NCBI GenBank assembly: GCA_000431535.1
Contig: HF991816.1
Location: 1-35,103, forward strand
Length of the DNA: 35,103 nt
Reading direction: 5' to 3'
Source: Clostridium sp. CAG:678
Lineage (GTDB): Bacteria; Bacillota; Clostridia; Oscillospirales; Acutalibacteraceae
The notes below the pieces were generated by a model. The model was not told where the DNA came from. It was given only the letters and a program-made list of their open reading frames with translations, and made no database searches. Positions 16,332-26,071 of this stretch are shown here, piece after piece; the stretch's first letter is position 1, and every line of letters begins with the position of its first letter. A program made the translations under genes and the position numbers.

Positions 16332-18299
16332 TTATGATAAATAGAAACTGGATTCTTTATTCTCGTTCATGTTGAAAGAAAGAGAATGTGTGGCACTGAT
16401 CTCCGTTAATTCAACCAGTATCTGCACCGTCTCACCCGCATTCACGGGAATTGCCACCTGCACGGTTGATCCGTCCAGCGTTACAGTTTGGGAAGAATAC
16501 TGCGTGCCGTTCACCGTAACAACAAGCGTATCATGCGGGTGATTGCCAGAGGAATCCACTTCGCTCGGCAGAGTAGCATTCAGTGTAACCGTATATTGCT
16601 GCGGCGCAGTTGTAGGCGGAGTACCGGTAGAAACCGTTATGGTGATCCGCTCATCCTCGCGTGCAGACGTTCCGGAGCGAGGAGTCTGGCTCAGTACAAC
16701 TCCGCGTCTAACAGCGCTGTCCTGCGTTTCCACACTTACATTGGTAAAACCGCTCTTTTCAAGGAACTCCTGCGCATCCGTCTGACTCAGGCCCACTACA
16801 TCCGGCACGGTGTAAGAAGCAATCTGTGTTGTAGTCGGTCCGGAGGAAACATACAGTACAATCGGCGTATTTGCGGAAACAACAGAACCGGCTTTCGGCT
16901 CCGTGTAAATCACACTGCCTTCATCTACCGTTTCGCTGGAGACCTCGCTCACCGTATAATTGGTAAGATTGCTGGCGTTGAGCACCCTTTCGGCGGCCTC
17001 AACGGTATATTCATAAAGATTCGGCACTTCAATATCATCATTGCTGGCAGCAACATAAAGAGTAACCGTAGATCCGGAGATTACCCTTTCGCCGGCCTCC
17101 GGCATCTGCGAAATCACAATGCCGGGTTCATATTCATCCGTTTTTTCATACTCGGCAACAAACACATAATCATATTCTTCGCTGGAGGCAAGATCGTCAT
17201 AAGACTGCCCTACAAAATTTTCAAGCTGACGCGTGGAGGTATTGACCCCCTGCGTCATAAACACAACAATTCCAATGATCGCGGCAATTAGAAGCACAAC
17301 GCCTACCACAACAGCTGTAATCACTTTTTTCTTATGATTCGGATCATAATCCGTAACCATATCCTCTTTTGTATCTTCACTATCCTCGTCCGTTTTCTGC
17401 GGAACACCCTCTTTAAAAACATATTTTGTGGGTTCCTTATCCACAAAATAAGTATAATCAAAAGTTGCCTGCGGATTGCGGATCACTTCTTCAAGATCAA
17501 GAAGCATCTCGGTTGCGGTCTGATACCTGTCATCCGGATTCTTCTGCATAGCATGAAAACAGATCTGCTCAATACCGAGCGGTATATTCGGGTTAATCTC
17601 CGTCAGTTTCTTTGGCTCTTTCTGAAGTTGCATTAAGGCCACAGAAACGGCGCTGTCCGCATCAAAAGGCACTTTTCCGGCAAGCATTTCATAAAGGACT
17701 ACGCCAACGGAATAAATATCCGCGCGTTCATCCGTAAATTCGCCTTTTGCCTGTTCCGGTGAAATATAATGCACAGAACCGATCGCATTTTCTGTTAACG
17801 TTTTTGTTTCCGTTCTTGAAAAACGGGCAATACCGAAATCCGTTACTTTGATATTGCCGTTTGCCAGCAGAATGATATTTTGTGGTTTTATATCTCTGTG
17901 AACAATGCCTTTATCGTGCGCATGCTGCAACGCTCTAAGAATTTGCGTAGTAAAAAACACAGCATCATTCCAAGTAATGATATGCTGCTTTTGGATGTAC
18001 TCCTTAAGGGTAATTCCGTCCACATACTCCATAACGATATATTGCAGTTTTTCACCGAAACTAACGTCGTATACCTTTACAATATTGGGGTGGGAAAGCA
18101 CTGCGATCGCCTTAGATTCGTTTTTAAATCTTCTTAAAAATTCGGCGTCATTTGAATATTCATCCTTAAGGATCTTAACGGCTACAATTCTGTCGTCAAC
18201 ATTATCATAGGCTTTATATACAACGGACATGCCGCCCACACCGATGATTTCCTGAACTTCATAACGGCCGTCCAGCCTTTTACCAACATAATTTTCCAT
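16332..18299 (-). CDS. prkC: Serine/threonine protein kinase PrkC with PASTA repeats
   Basis: A 655-residue transmembrane Hanks-type kinase that senses muropeptides or cell-wall state. The cytosolic kinase domain has GVGGMSVVYKA, catalytic Lys42, HRD at 134-136, DFG at 154-156 and a threonine-rich activation loop (TETKTLTE). A single transmembrane helix is at about 325-348. Outside the cell there are three PASTA repeats (about 354-418, 422-487 and 496-559), then a Thr/Pro linker and an extra region of about 88 residues that looks beta-rich and is not PASTA. It pairs with the prpC phosphatase just upstream. The length is typical, apart from the extra C-terminal domain. Confidence 0.96.
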   Translation of the reverse strand: MENYVGKRLDGRYEVQEIIGVGGMSVVYKAYDNVDDRIVAVKILKDEYSNDAEFLRRFKNESKAIAVLSHPNIVKVYDVSFGEKLQYIVMEYVDGITLKEYIQKQHIITWNDAVFFTTQILRALQHAHDKGIVHRDIKPQNIILLANGNIKVTDFGIARFSRTETKTLTENAIGSVHYISPEQAKGEFTDERADIYSVGVVLYEMLAGKVPFDADSAVSVALMQLQKEPKKLTEINPNIPLGIEQICFHAMQKNPDDRYQTATEMLLDLEEVIRNPQATFDYTYFVDKEPTKYVFKEGVPQKTDEDSEDTKEDMVTDYDPNHKKKVITAVVVGVVLLIAAIIGIVVFMTQGVNTSTRQLENFVGQSYDDLASSEEYDYVFVAEYEKTDEYEPGIVISQMPEAGERVISGSTVTLYVAASNDDIEVPNLYEYTVEAAERVLNASNLTNYTVSEVSSETVDEGSVIYTEPKAGSVVSANTPIVLYVSSGPTTTQIASYTVPDVVGLSQTDAQEFLEKSGFTNVSVETQDSAVRRGVVLSQTPRSGTSAREDERITITVSTGTPPTTAPQQYTVTLNATLPSEVDSSGNHPHDTLVVTVNGTQYSSQTVTLDGSTVQVAIPVNAGETVQILVELTEISATHSLSFNMNENKESSFYLS

Positions 18300-18334
18300 T
18301 TATCAAACACAGCCTTTCGGGCAAATTAAAATAT

Positions 18335-19066
18335 TTATTTCGCGATGGCAACAACAGTAATGTTATCCCCGCCGCCGTTATAATTGGCCTTTTTGACAAG
18401 CCGGTCAGCAAAAGCGTAGTAACGCCCGTCTTTAACCTCGCTGATCATCTCATCATCCGTAACATAATTGGAAAGGCCGTCTGTGCAGAGAATCAGGACT
18501 TCATCATCCTCCAGATCCACTTCATCAAAATCGATCTTTATGTTTTTATCAACGCCGATGGCTCTTGTAATAATATTTTTATTTGGATGATGCTCCGCCT
18601 CTTCTCTTGTGATCTTTCCCCTGTTCACAAGATCCTGAACCAGGCTGTGATCCGTTGTAACCTGCACGATCCTGTCATCATTCTTAAAAATATATGCACG
18701 GCTGTCCCCGGCATGCGCAATATACGCACAGGAATCCTTAACGATAGCACAAACAACCGTGGTTCCCATGCCGCGAAGTTCCGGTTTTGCGTCCGCAAGA
18801 TCATACACTTCAATATTTGCGGCAACAAGCGCGGAATCCAGCATGTTGTGAATAGACGATGGTTTCATATTTGCGCGATAAGCAGCATTAATCTTATCAC
18901 TGATCACTTTCACGGCAAGCGCGGACGCGATATTTCCGCCCGCGGCGCCGCCCATTCCGTCACAAACAACAGCCCATGCAACCTCATCCGGAAATTCGCC
19001 AACGGCATAAGCATCCTGATTAGATGACCTGACTTTACCTTTATCGGTTTTAGCGACTATTTTCAT
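18335..19066 (-). CDS. prpC: PP2C-type protein phosphatase PrpC
   Basis: A 243-residue metal-dependent phosphatase that reverses PrkC phosphorylation. PP2C motifs are present in order: KVRSSNQDA near the start, VCDGMGG (Asp36-Gly37) for metal binding, HAGDSRAYI, LCTDGLSNYV, and the C-terminal GGGDNITVV. There is no membrane segment. The ATG overlaps the rlmN stop as ATGA, and prkC follows after 35 bases, the conserved phosphatase-kinase pair of Firmicutes. Confidence 0.97.
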   Translation of the reverse strand: MKIVAKTDKGKVRSSNQDAYAVGEFPDEVAWAVVCDGMGGAAGGNIASALAVKVISDKINAAYRANMKPSSIHNMLDSALVAANIEVYDLADAKPELRGMGTTVVCAIVKDSCAYIAHAGDSRAYIFKNDDRIVQVTTDHSLVQDLVNRGKITREEAEHHPNKNIITRAIGVDKNIKIDFDEVDLEDDEVLILCTDGLSNYVTDDEMISEVKDGRYYAFADRLVKKANYNGGGDNITVVAIAK

Positions 19067-20100
19067 TGAGCCACCTCTGTTTTCTTTCTTCTAAGCTGAC
19101 CGCAGGAAGCGTTTATATCACTGCCGAGAGTCCTTCTTATTGTAGCATTAATACCGTTTTTTTGCAATATACGCAAAAATTTATGGATCGCCTGATCGCT
19201 GCTGCGTATATTTTTGCGTTCTTCCACATTATTAACAGGTATCAGATTCACATGACACAGCATGCCTTTCAGCAAAGCGGAAAGTTCCTCTGCGCACCGT
19301 TCATCATCATTCACATCTTTGATCAGCGTATATTCAAAAGAGACCCTTCTGGAAGTTTTCGCAGTATATTTTTTACACATAGACACAATTTCGTTAATGT
19401 GCCATTTATCATTGACGGGCATGATTTGACTTCTGATCCTATCATTCGGCGCGTGCAAAGAGATTGTAAGTGTGATCTGAAGGTCAAGATCCATCAGTTT
19501 CTGAATGCCGGGCACGATTCCACAAGTAGAAAGCGTGATATTTCTTGCTGAAATGTGAAGCCCGTTTTCATGGTTCACATTGCTGATAAACCGGATCACC
19601 TGTTCAAAATTATCCAGCGGCTCGCCAATACCCATCAAAACAATATGAGAAATCCTGATATCCAGATCCTTTTGCGCGGTGTGGATCTGGCTCTCTATTT
19701 CTCCGGCGGTCAGATTTCTTTTAAACCCGGCAAGCGTAGACGCACAAAAGCGGCAGCCCATTTTGCAGCCGACCTGGCTTGAAACGCAAATCGTGTAGCC
19801 GTATTTATATTTCATTATGACGGATTCAACAAATTCGCCGTCATTCAGTTGAAAAAGATACTTCACCGTACCGTCCACAGCAGAAACAAATTTATCTTCC
19901 ACCGAGCAAACCGATATGTAGAACTCGTTAGAAAGAGAATTTCTCAGGTCTTTTGAGATGCTGCTCATTTCACTGAAATCGGCAACGCCGTATTTATGCA
20001 GCCATTCATAAATCTGCTTAGCCCTGTAAGCCGGCAATTCGTTTGCCTTAATCCAAGTCAGGATTTCATCCAAGCTTAATGACTTGATATCTTTTTTCAT
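19063..20100 (-). CDS. rlmN: Dual-specificity 23S rRNA/tRNA adenine C2-methyltransferase RlmN
   Basis: A 345-residue radical-SAM enzyme that methylates C2 of A2503 in 23S rRNA and A37 in some tRNAs. The CxxxCxxC cluster motif is CKMGCRFC (Cys112, 116, 119). The second conserved cysteine needed for release of the methylated product is Cys333, in NASCGQL. The SAM-site GIGEPLDN is also present. The length is typical. The start ATG directly follows the rsmB stop, and GAAAGGA within the rsmB end is its ribosome binding site. Confidence 0.97.
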   Translation of the reverse strand: MKKDIKSLSLDEILTWIKANELPAYRAKQIYEWLHKYGVADFSEMSSISKDLRNSLSNEFYISVCSVEDKFVSAVDGTVKYLFQLNDGEFVESVIMKYKYGYTICVSSQVGCKMGCRFCASTLAGFKRNLTAGEIESQIHTAQKDLDIRISHIVLMGIGEPLDNFEQVIRFISNVNHENGLHISARNITLSTCGIVPGIQKLMDLDLQITLTISLHAPNDRIRSQIMPVNDKWHINEIVSMCKKYTAKTSRRVSFEYTLIKDVNDDERCAEELSALLKGMLCHVNLIPVNNVEERKNIRSSDQAIHKFLRILQKNGINATIRRTLGSDINASCGQLRRKKTEVAQ

Positions 20101-21336
20101 TCAATTCCTTTCAATGATGCAGTAAAAGAATCCGTCTCCTTCATTTTCACCCGGAAAAATCGTTTTCATCTCCAAAAGGGAAAATTCAGGATTGCATTGC
20201 AAAAATTTTGTTACAACATTCTCATTTTCCTTTTTATTGAGCGTGCAGGTGGAATAAAGCAGCCTGCCTTTCGGCTTTAGATATTTTGAAGATGTACTCA
20301 GAATATTGAACTGTATTTCAGCAAGACCTTTTACGGAATCCAGGTCTTTATATCTAATCTCCGGTTTTCTTCTGATGATGCCGAATCCGCTGCACGGAAC
20401 ATCACAAATGATCTTATCTGCAGTGCCAAGCCCGGCACAGAACAAGGATGCGTCATTCACCCGTGCTTTCACATTTTTCAGAGAAAGGCGCTCTGCGGAA
20501 TTTTGAATCAGACGAACCCTGCTTTCATGCAGGTCAAAAGAATAAACCGTTCCGTTTTTACCGCAAAGGTAAGACGCGGTAAAAGACTTTCCGCCTGGTG
20601 CGGCACAAAAGTCAAAAACAGTATCTCCATCATGGATATCCAGCGCTTTCAATGCCGTTACACATGAAATATCCTGAATATGAAAAAGCCCGTTTTCAAA
20701 AGCTGTAAGCGCCGTGAGATCAGCAGAAGCATTGATCTTTACAAGTCCGTTAAACACACTGCAGTCTGCGCCTTCTTTATTCAGAATCCCGCATAAGGTT
20801 TCCGCATCCGTAAGATTCGCATTCGCAACGGCAAAAACCGGCGGGCGCCCGTTAAGCGCAGGCAGAAAATGTAAGACCTTATCCTTTCCATAAGCCTTGA
20901 TCCACATATTAATCAGATTTTGCGGAACGGAAAACCTGACACTCAGATCAGACAAGCACTCTAAGTCTATTCGGTTTGCATCAATCTTATGCAGCACCGC
21001 ATTAATAAATGAAGAATAGTAGGTAAGCCCGTTGGCCTTTGCAAGTTTAACACTCTCGTCAACCGCAGCGGCAGAAGACACCTTATTCATAAAATAGAGT
21101 TGATATGTACCCATTCTCAGAATAATCCTGAGTTTGGGTTTCGGTTTGCTGCAATACTGATTAATTAAAAAATCAAGAGTAATCTGCCTTTCCAACACGC
21201 CGTAAACAAGCCGTGCGGCAAATGCCTTTCCCTCTTTCAGCCCGGAAAGCGCATGGTCCACAGCAATATTGGAATAGGCATGGTCGTAACAGATCTTATA
21301 CAGCGTTTCAAACGCTGCCTGCCTTGCGTTAATCAC
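20101..21336 (-). CDS. rsmB: 16S rRNA cytosine-967 C5-methyltransferase RsmB
   Basis: Makes m5C967 in 16S rRNA. It has an N-terminal NusB-like RNA-binding domain (ARQAAFETLYKICYDHAYSN onward) and a C-terminal Rossmann methyltransferase domain with the SAM motif FDFCAAPGGKS, the DVPCSGFG motif and the catalytic STCTLNKKENE cysteine. The frame opens at a TTG (21354) inside the preceding gene. The GTG at 21336, giving 411 residues, looks a better start because NARQAAF is the usual family beginning, but no strong ribosome binding site decides it. It overlaps the metallopeptidase stop by a few bases. Confidence 0.94.
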   Translation of the reverse strand: MINARQAAFETLYKICYDHAYSNIAVDHALSGLKEGKAFAARLVYGVLERQITLDFLINQYCSKPKPKLRIILRMGTYQLYFMNKVSSAAAVDESVKLAKANGLTYYSSFINAVLHKIDANRIDLECLSDLSVRFSVPQNLINMWIKAYGKDKVLHFLPALNGRPPVFAVANANLTDAETLCGILNKEGADCSVFNGLVKINASADLTALTAFENGLFHIQDISCVTALKALDIHDGDTVFDFCAAPGGKSFTASYLCGKNGTVYSFDLHESRVRLIQNSAERLSLKNVKARVNDASLFCAGLGTADKIICDVPCSGFGIIRRKPEIRYKDLDSVKGLAEIQFNILSTSSKYLKPKGRLLYSTCTLNKKENENVVTKFLQCNPEFSLLEMKTIFPGENEGDGFFYCIIERN

Positions 21337-22018
21337 TTCTTCTGCCTGCCACAAGCAGCAGTCTCAGCAAGGTTGCAAGCGAAGACGCCAGCGCGGCAAC
21401 ATACGTTAAGGCGGCGGCAGTCAGAACTTTTCTTGCACCGTTATATTCCGCCCCAACAAGAAAGCTGTTTGTTCTGATCGTTTGCAAAGCTCTTTTAGAC
21501 GCATTAAATTCAACAGGCAGTGTAATTAATTGAAAGACTGCCACAGCAGCATAGAGAATGATGCCGATATAAATCAGCGGCTGCCAACTGAAAATGATGC
21601 CGATCAAAGCAAGCGGAATGCCAAGATTAGACCCAAACCGGGTTACAGGAATAATAAAATTTCGTATTTTTAAAGGAAAATAGCCTTGCGCATGCTGGCA
21701 CGCGTGCCCCGCCTCGTGGCAGGCAATACCTACCGCAGCAATGCTGTTTGAATTAAAAACGCCTTCTGAAAGGCATATTTCCTTTGTTTTGGGATTATAA
21801 TGATCCGTCAGATTCCCGGAAATACGTTTGATCCGAACATCCGTAATTCCGTTCATCTGCAGCAGCTCATACGCAGCCTGTGCACCGGTCATATTACGTG
21901 CATTGCGGATTCTGCCGTACTTTTTATAGTTGGACTGCACTTTCAACTGGCAGATAAAAGCAAAAATGATTACGGGAATCATGATAAAACCAGTTATATA
22001 ATAAAGAAAAATATCCAT
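21329..22018 (-). CDS. Zinc metallopeptidase, YugP family membrane protein
   Basis: A roughly 229-residue membrane protein with the zinc-protease motif HEAGH (His101, Glu102, His105) in ACHEAGHACQH. Hydrophobic segments lie at the N-terminus, between residues 145 and 185, and at the C-terminus. This is the YugP / DUF2268-independent neutral zinc metallopeptidase family; substrates are unknown. AAAGGTGAT lies just before the ATG at 22018, which favours it over ATG 22024 or GTG 22027. It is inserted between fmt and rsmB, which are adjacent in B. subtilis. Confidence 0.88.
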   Translation of the reverse strand: MDIFLYYITGFIMIPVIIFAFICQLKVQSNYKKYGRIRNARNMTGAQAAYELLQMNGITDVRIKRISGNLTDHYNPKTKEICLSEGVFNSNSIAAVGIACHEAGHACQHAQGYFPLKIRNFIIPVTRFGSNLGIPLALIGIIFSWQPLIYIGIILYAAVAVFQLITLPVEFNASKRALQTIRTNSFLVGAEYNGARKVLTAAALTYVAALASSLATLLRLLLVAGRRSD

Positions 22019-22088
22019 ATACATCACCTTTCCTCTGTATAAGGTACGAAGTGCATAGAAATTGGTGTAAAAAATGATACTTTCCGGT

Positions 22089-23015
22089 TCAAACGCCTAA
22101 AATGGTTCCGGGCTTCACAGGATTCCCGGCAAGAAAAGCGCGGATATCCATCTTGCTTTTACCTGCGGGCTGGACCCGGGTAACGGAAATGCATTTACCG
22201 TCTCCGCAGGAAACGATCAGCTCTTTGCCTGAGTGTATCACTTCTCCTGCCCTGCCGCCGCTGACATCGGATAAAACAGACGCGTGAATTTTAACAGGTT
22301 TGCCGCAGATAACGGTCTGCGCGCACGGCCAAGTCTGAAGCCCGCGTATCTGATTATGGATTTCAAAAGCGGTTCTGTTCCAGTCTATCGGACTCATAGA
22401 TTTATCAATCATAGAGGCGTAAGAAGATTCGCCTTCCTGTTTATACGCCGCGGCGCTTCCGTTTTCAATGTTTTTTACAGTATGAATCAGCGCCTCAGCC
22501 CCTAAAACAGATAATCTGTCAAAAAGCTCGGCAGAAGTCTCATTTATGCCGATCTTTGTTTTCACAATGTACAGAAGATCGCCGGTGTCAATCCCTTCGT
22601 CCATTTGCATAATGGAGATGCCGGTCTCCTCATCGCCGTTTAATACGGCTCGTTGGATCGGTGCGGCGCCTCTGTATTTCGGCAACAGAGATGCATGCAC
22701 GTTCACACAGCCGTATTTTGGCAGATCCAAAATACTTTTCGGCAAAATCTTGCCGTATGCCGCCACGATGATCATATCCGGCGCAATACTTTTTAATATT
22801 TCATAAGCACTGCCGTCTTTCAGCGTCTGCGGCTGGTAAACGGGTAACTCATAACGCTCGGCAAGTTCTTTTACGGCTGACGGCGTTAGGATCTGTTTTC
22901 TGCCAACTTTCTTATCCGGCTGTGTAAAAACACCGGCAATCTCATAGTGTTCATCAATCAGTTTTTGTAAAGACGGCACAGCGTAATCCGGTGTGCCCAT
23001 AAAAACGATTCTCAT
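22089..23015 (-). CDS. fmt: Methionyl-tRNA formyltransferase
   Basis: A 308-residue enzyme that formylates initiator Met-tRNA using 10-formyl-THF. The N-terminal motif RIVFMGTPDYAVPSL, the catalytic block NVHASLLPKYRGAAPIQRA (Asn and His of the active site) and DTGDLL are present, followed by the C-terminal tRNA-binding domain. The ATG shares its A with the def stop (TAATG), and GGAGG lies in the def end, so translation is coupled to the deformylase that removes the same formyl group. Confidence 0.98.
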   Translation of the reverse strand: MRIVFMGTPDYAVPSLQKLIDEHYEIAGVFTQPDKKVGRKQILTPSAVKELAERYELPVYQPQTLKDGSAYEILKSIAPDMIIVAAYGKILPKSILDLPKYGCVNVHASLLPKYRGAAPIQRAVLNGDEETGISIMQMDEGIDTGDLLYIVKTKIGINETSAELFDRLSVLGAEALIHTVKNIENGSAAAYKQEGESSYASMIDKSMSPIDWNRTAFEIHNQIRGLQTWPCAQTVICGKPVKIHASVLSDVSGGRAGEVIHSGKELIVSCGDGKCISVTRVQPAGKSKMDIRAFLAGNPVKPGTILGV

Positions 23016-23470
23016 TATTCCTCCAATTTGCCGTCAACAAGATGTGAAGTAAACAAAATTCCGTCCAGATGATCAATCTCGTGGCAAAAAGCGACGGCTT
23101 TCAGATCCTCACCGGTAAATACCTGCCATTTTCCGTTTCTGTCCTGCGCTTTGACCTGTACTTTTTTCGGACGCAGGGTCACCCCGAATTTTCCGGGCAA
23201 AGAGAGGCATCCTTCGCTTTCTTTCTGTTCGCCCTCTTCAAACGTGATTTCCGGATTGACAAGTTCAATGGGTCCTTCACCGATATCGATAACGACCACC
23301 CTTTTCAGTATGCCCACTTGAACCGCGGCAAGTCCTACCCCATTCGCGTCATACATGGTTTCCAACATATCATCAATCAGCACGGCAAGTTTTGAATCAA
23401 ATTTCTCCACTTTTCTGCTTTTTTTATAAAGAATCGGATCGCCTAATTTTACAATATTTCTCAGCGCCAT
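23015..23470 (-). CDS. def: Peptide deformylase
   Basis: A 151-residue metallo-hydrolase that removes the N-formyl group from nascent proteins. All three family motifs are visible: [10 protein letters not shown] (with Gln51), EGCLSLP (metal ligand Cys88) and HEIDHLDG (His130, Glu131, His134). The start ATG at 23470 begins [14 protein letters not shown] with AAAGG about ten bases before it. The open frame extends 14 codons further without support. It is coupled to fmt. The short length is that of type 1-like clostridial forms. Confidence 0.97.
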   Translation of the reverse strand: MALRNIVKLGDPILYKKSRKVEKFDSKLAVLIDDMLETMYDANGVGLAAVQVGILKRVVVIDIGEGPIELVNPEITFEEGEQKESEGCLSLPGKFGVTLRPKKVQVKAQDRNGKWQVFTGEDLKAVAFCHEIDHLDGILFTSHLVDGKLEE

Positions 23471-23535
23471 ATTTACACTGCCTTTCCGGCCGCAATCTGT
23501 ATTACTTTGCATGAGGCAGCCGACTCATGCAGAAA

Positions 23536-25767
23536 TCAGTTGAGTTCATAAGGGTTTAAGTCCACAGAGACCGCCACGCTCTTATACTCTTTCATTTTAT
23601 CAAGTTTTTTTAATATTTGATTTAACATTCTGCGAACAGATTTTGAATTCCTGCATTTTACAGTTAATCCGTATCTGTAGTTATTGTTTAATTTGCTGAT
23701 TTTGGACGGGCTTGGACCTAAAACGATCAGTTTTTCAGTCTGAAACTCCGTTTTATTCAATTCAACCAGATTTTCAAGAAAAGCTTTCGCGCAAAGCGCC
23801 GCCTTGTTTTCCTCCTCACAAATGAATGAAATAAAATAGATATCGCAAAAAGGCGGATAAGTCAGAACGCGCCGCAAAGAGAGCTCGCTTTCAAAAAACG
23901 CTTTATAGTCCTGCCGGGAAGCGTATTCAATAATTTCATTATAGGGATTGATCGTTTGAATGACCGCTTTTCCGGGTTCATCCCGCCTGCCGCTCCTGCC
24001 GACCACCTGGGTGATCAGATCAAACGAGCGCTCATTTGCAAGGTAACTTTCATCATAAAGGGAGTTATCCGCATTGACAACGCCAACCAGCGTTACATTC
24101 GGAAAATCAAGACCTTTCGCCACCATCTGCGTACCGATCAAAATATCATATTTGCCGCTTGAAAAGGCGTCAAATAATTTTTCATGGCTGAATTTTGCAG
24201 AAGTTGTATCTGCATCCATTCTAAGAACCGCGGCGTTAGGAAAAAGCCTTGAAAGCTCATCTTCAATACGCTGCGTTCCGTAACCGCTGTAACGTATACT
24301 GTTTTTACCACACTCAGGGCAAATATGATCCAGCGGCTTTGAAAAGCCGCAGTAATGGCACATCAGGCGATTGTTGTAGCTGTGATACGTAAGGCTGATG
24401 CTGCAATTCGGGCAAGTTATAACATGCCCGCAGTTATTACAAGCTATAAAGGTATTATAACCACGTCTGTTAATCAGTAATATCGTTTGTTTGGCGTTAT
24501 CAAGATTTTCCTGAATCAACGATTGCAATACTGCGGATATGGGTGATTTATTGCCGGAAGCGATCTCGTTTTTCATATCAACCGTAATCACTTCGGGAAG
24601 TTTGGAATTTCCGTATCTTTCGTGTATCTCACAGAGTTTATACTTTCCGTTAACTGCGGCGGAATAACTCTCCACGCTCGGCGTTGCAGAAGTCATCAAC
24701 AACAGAGCATGATTATATCTGCATCTGAAATGGGCAACTTCACGGGCATGGTATCTTGGCGTTCTCTCGCTTTTATAGGTATGCTCCTGTTCTTCATCCA
24801 TAACGATCAGACCTAAATGATGAACGGGCGCAAACACAGCACTGCGCGTGCCGATTACGATCTTTGCCTCGCCTCTGTCCGCCCTTTTATACTCATCCGT
24901 TCGCTCTCCGATAGAAAGTCTGCTGTGCAGCACGGCAACTTTTTTTCCATATCGTTTATGAAATATGGAAAGCATCTGCGGCGTCAGTGAGATCTCCGGC
25001 ACCAAAACAATCACATCTTTGCCGAGTGCAAGTGTTTCATCTATCAGTTTCAGATAGACTTGTGTTTTTCCGGATCCCGTCACGCCGTACAACAAACCAG
25101 TTCCGCCGTTGTTTTGAAGCATATCCAAATAGGTGTCAAACGCGTCCTGCTGGCTATCTGATAAAACAATGGGCGTTCTTTCTCCGTTTTCCGAAACATT
25201 GCTGTAAGGGGTTCGATAGACCTCTTTTTCAAAATATTCGCAGACGCCGTATTTTACCAGATTATCCAGTACGCCTTTACCGACTGAGCAAAATTCGCAT
25301 ACTTCGTTTACACCGGCACTCTGCACATCGCATAGCAGGTTGTAAACCGACTGTTGTTTCGGAGTTAAACGCACGGCAGAAAAGTTGGTATCCTCAACCG
25401 AAAGACGGATCATTTTACTGCTTTTGTCGCGAATCTTATCCGTGCCTCTCGGCAGCATCTGCCGCAGGCAGTCATACGTTGTACAAAAGCATCGTTCTTT
25501 TAGCCACAGCGCAAGGGAAACCATTTCCTCAGATAAAGGAACGGTCTTTTCATCCACGGAGTAGATCTCCTTAAGCTGTGAATTTACGGCATAAAACAGT
25601 TTTACCACAATTCCGTGCCGTTTGATATTGGATCTGCCGAACGGAACGGTAACACGCGTTCCGCATGTAATTCTTGTATTCAGCGCTTGGGGAACATAGT
25701 AATCATAATCATCACCGGCGCTGAAAAATGTGTTTTCAACCGCAACGGTGGCAATCAGCCTGTTCAT
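23536..25767 (-). CDS. priA: Primosomal protein N' (PriA helicase)
   Basis: A 743-residue 3'-to-5' superfamily 2 helicase that restarts stalled replication forks. The N-terminal DNA-binding domain is followed by Walker A GVTGSGKT (228-235), the Walker B DEEQ (324-327) and the helicase motif VGRSGR. Eight zinc-binding cysteines are present at 443, 446, 452, 455, 470, 473, 483 and 486. Its ATG overlaps the rpoZ stop as TAATG. coaBC, usually between rpoZ and priA, is absent here. Confidence 0.97.
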   Translation of the reverse strand: MNRLIATVAVENTFFSAGDDYDYYVPQALNTRITCGTRVTVPFGRSNIKRHGIVVKLFYAVNSQLKEIYSVDEKTVPLSEEMVSLALWLKERCFCTTYDCLRQMLPRGTDKIRDKSSKMIRLSVEDTNFSAVRLTPKQQSVYNLLCDVQSAGVNEVCEFCSVGKGVLDNLVKYGVCEYFEKEVYRTPYSNVSENGERTPIVLSDSQQDAFDTYLDMLQNNGGTGLLYGVTGSGKTQVYLKLIDETLALGKDVIVLVPEISLTPQMLSIFHKRYGKKVAVLHSRLSIGERTDEYKRADRGEAKIVIGTRSAVFAPVHHLGLIVMDEEQEHTYKSERTPRYHAREVAHFRCRYNHALLLMTSATPSVESYSAAVNGKYKLCEIHERYGNSKLPEVITVDMKNEIASGNKSPISAVLQSLIQENLDNAKQTILLINRRGYNTFIACNNCGHVITCPNCSISLTYHSYNNRLMCHYCGFSKPLDHICPECGKNSIRYSGYGTQRIEDELSRLFPNAAVLRMDADTTSAKFSHEKLFDAFSSGKYDILIGTQMVAKGLDFPNVTLVGVVNADNSLYDESYLANERSFDLITQVVGRSGRRDEPGKAVIQTINPYNEIIEYASRQDYKAFFESELSLRRVLTYPPFCDIYFISFICEEENKAALCAKAFLENLVELNKTEFQTEKLIVLGPSPSKISKLNNNYRYGLTVKCRNSKSVRRMLNQILKKLDKMKEYKSVAVSVDLNPYELN

Positions 25768-26048
25768 TACTCGTCGGTTTCCGCGTCGCCTGTACTGTTT
25801 TCTTCTTGCTGCGTTTCAGCTTTTTTGGCGTCTTTTTGCTTTTGAGTGTGGATCTCTTCCGGCTCTTCCACTACGAATTTACCGTCATAAATATCATTAA
25901 TGGCCGTGGATACGCACTTTTCATCAAGCAGCACTTCGTTTTTCACAGCCTCATCTCTGATCTCTCTGGCTCTTTTAGCAACTCCAACAACAAGGCTGTA
26001 TCTGCTGTTGCAGTCCTTAAGAAGTTTTTTTAAATCAGGATTAAACAT
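25767..26048 (-). CDS. rpoZ: DNA-directed RNA polymerase omega subunit
   Basis: A 93-residue omega subunit that assists assembly of RNA polymerase. The core NSRYSLVVGVAKRAREI is diagnostic, with a downstream family helix (CVSTAINDIYDGKFVV). The C-terminal 25 residues are charged, low complexity and variable. AAGGAG precedes the ATG. It is located between gmk and priA as in many Firmicutes. Confidence 0.95.
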   Translation of the reverse strand: MFNPDLKKLLKDCNSRYSLVVGVAKRAREIRDEAVKNEVLLDEKCVSTAINDIYDGKFVVEEPEEIHTQKQKDAKKAETQQEENSTGDAETDE

Positions 26049-26071
26049 AACAAAATCTCCTTCAACTATAA

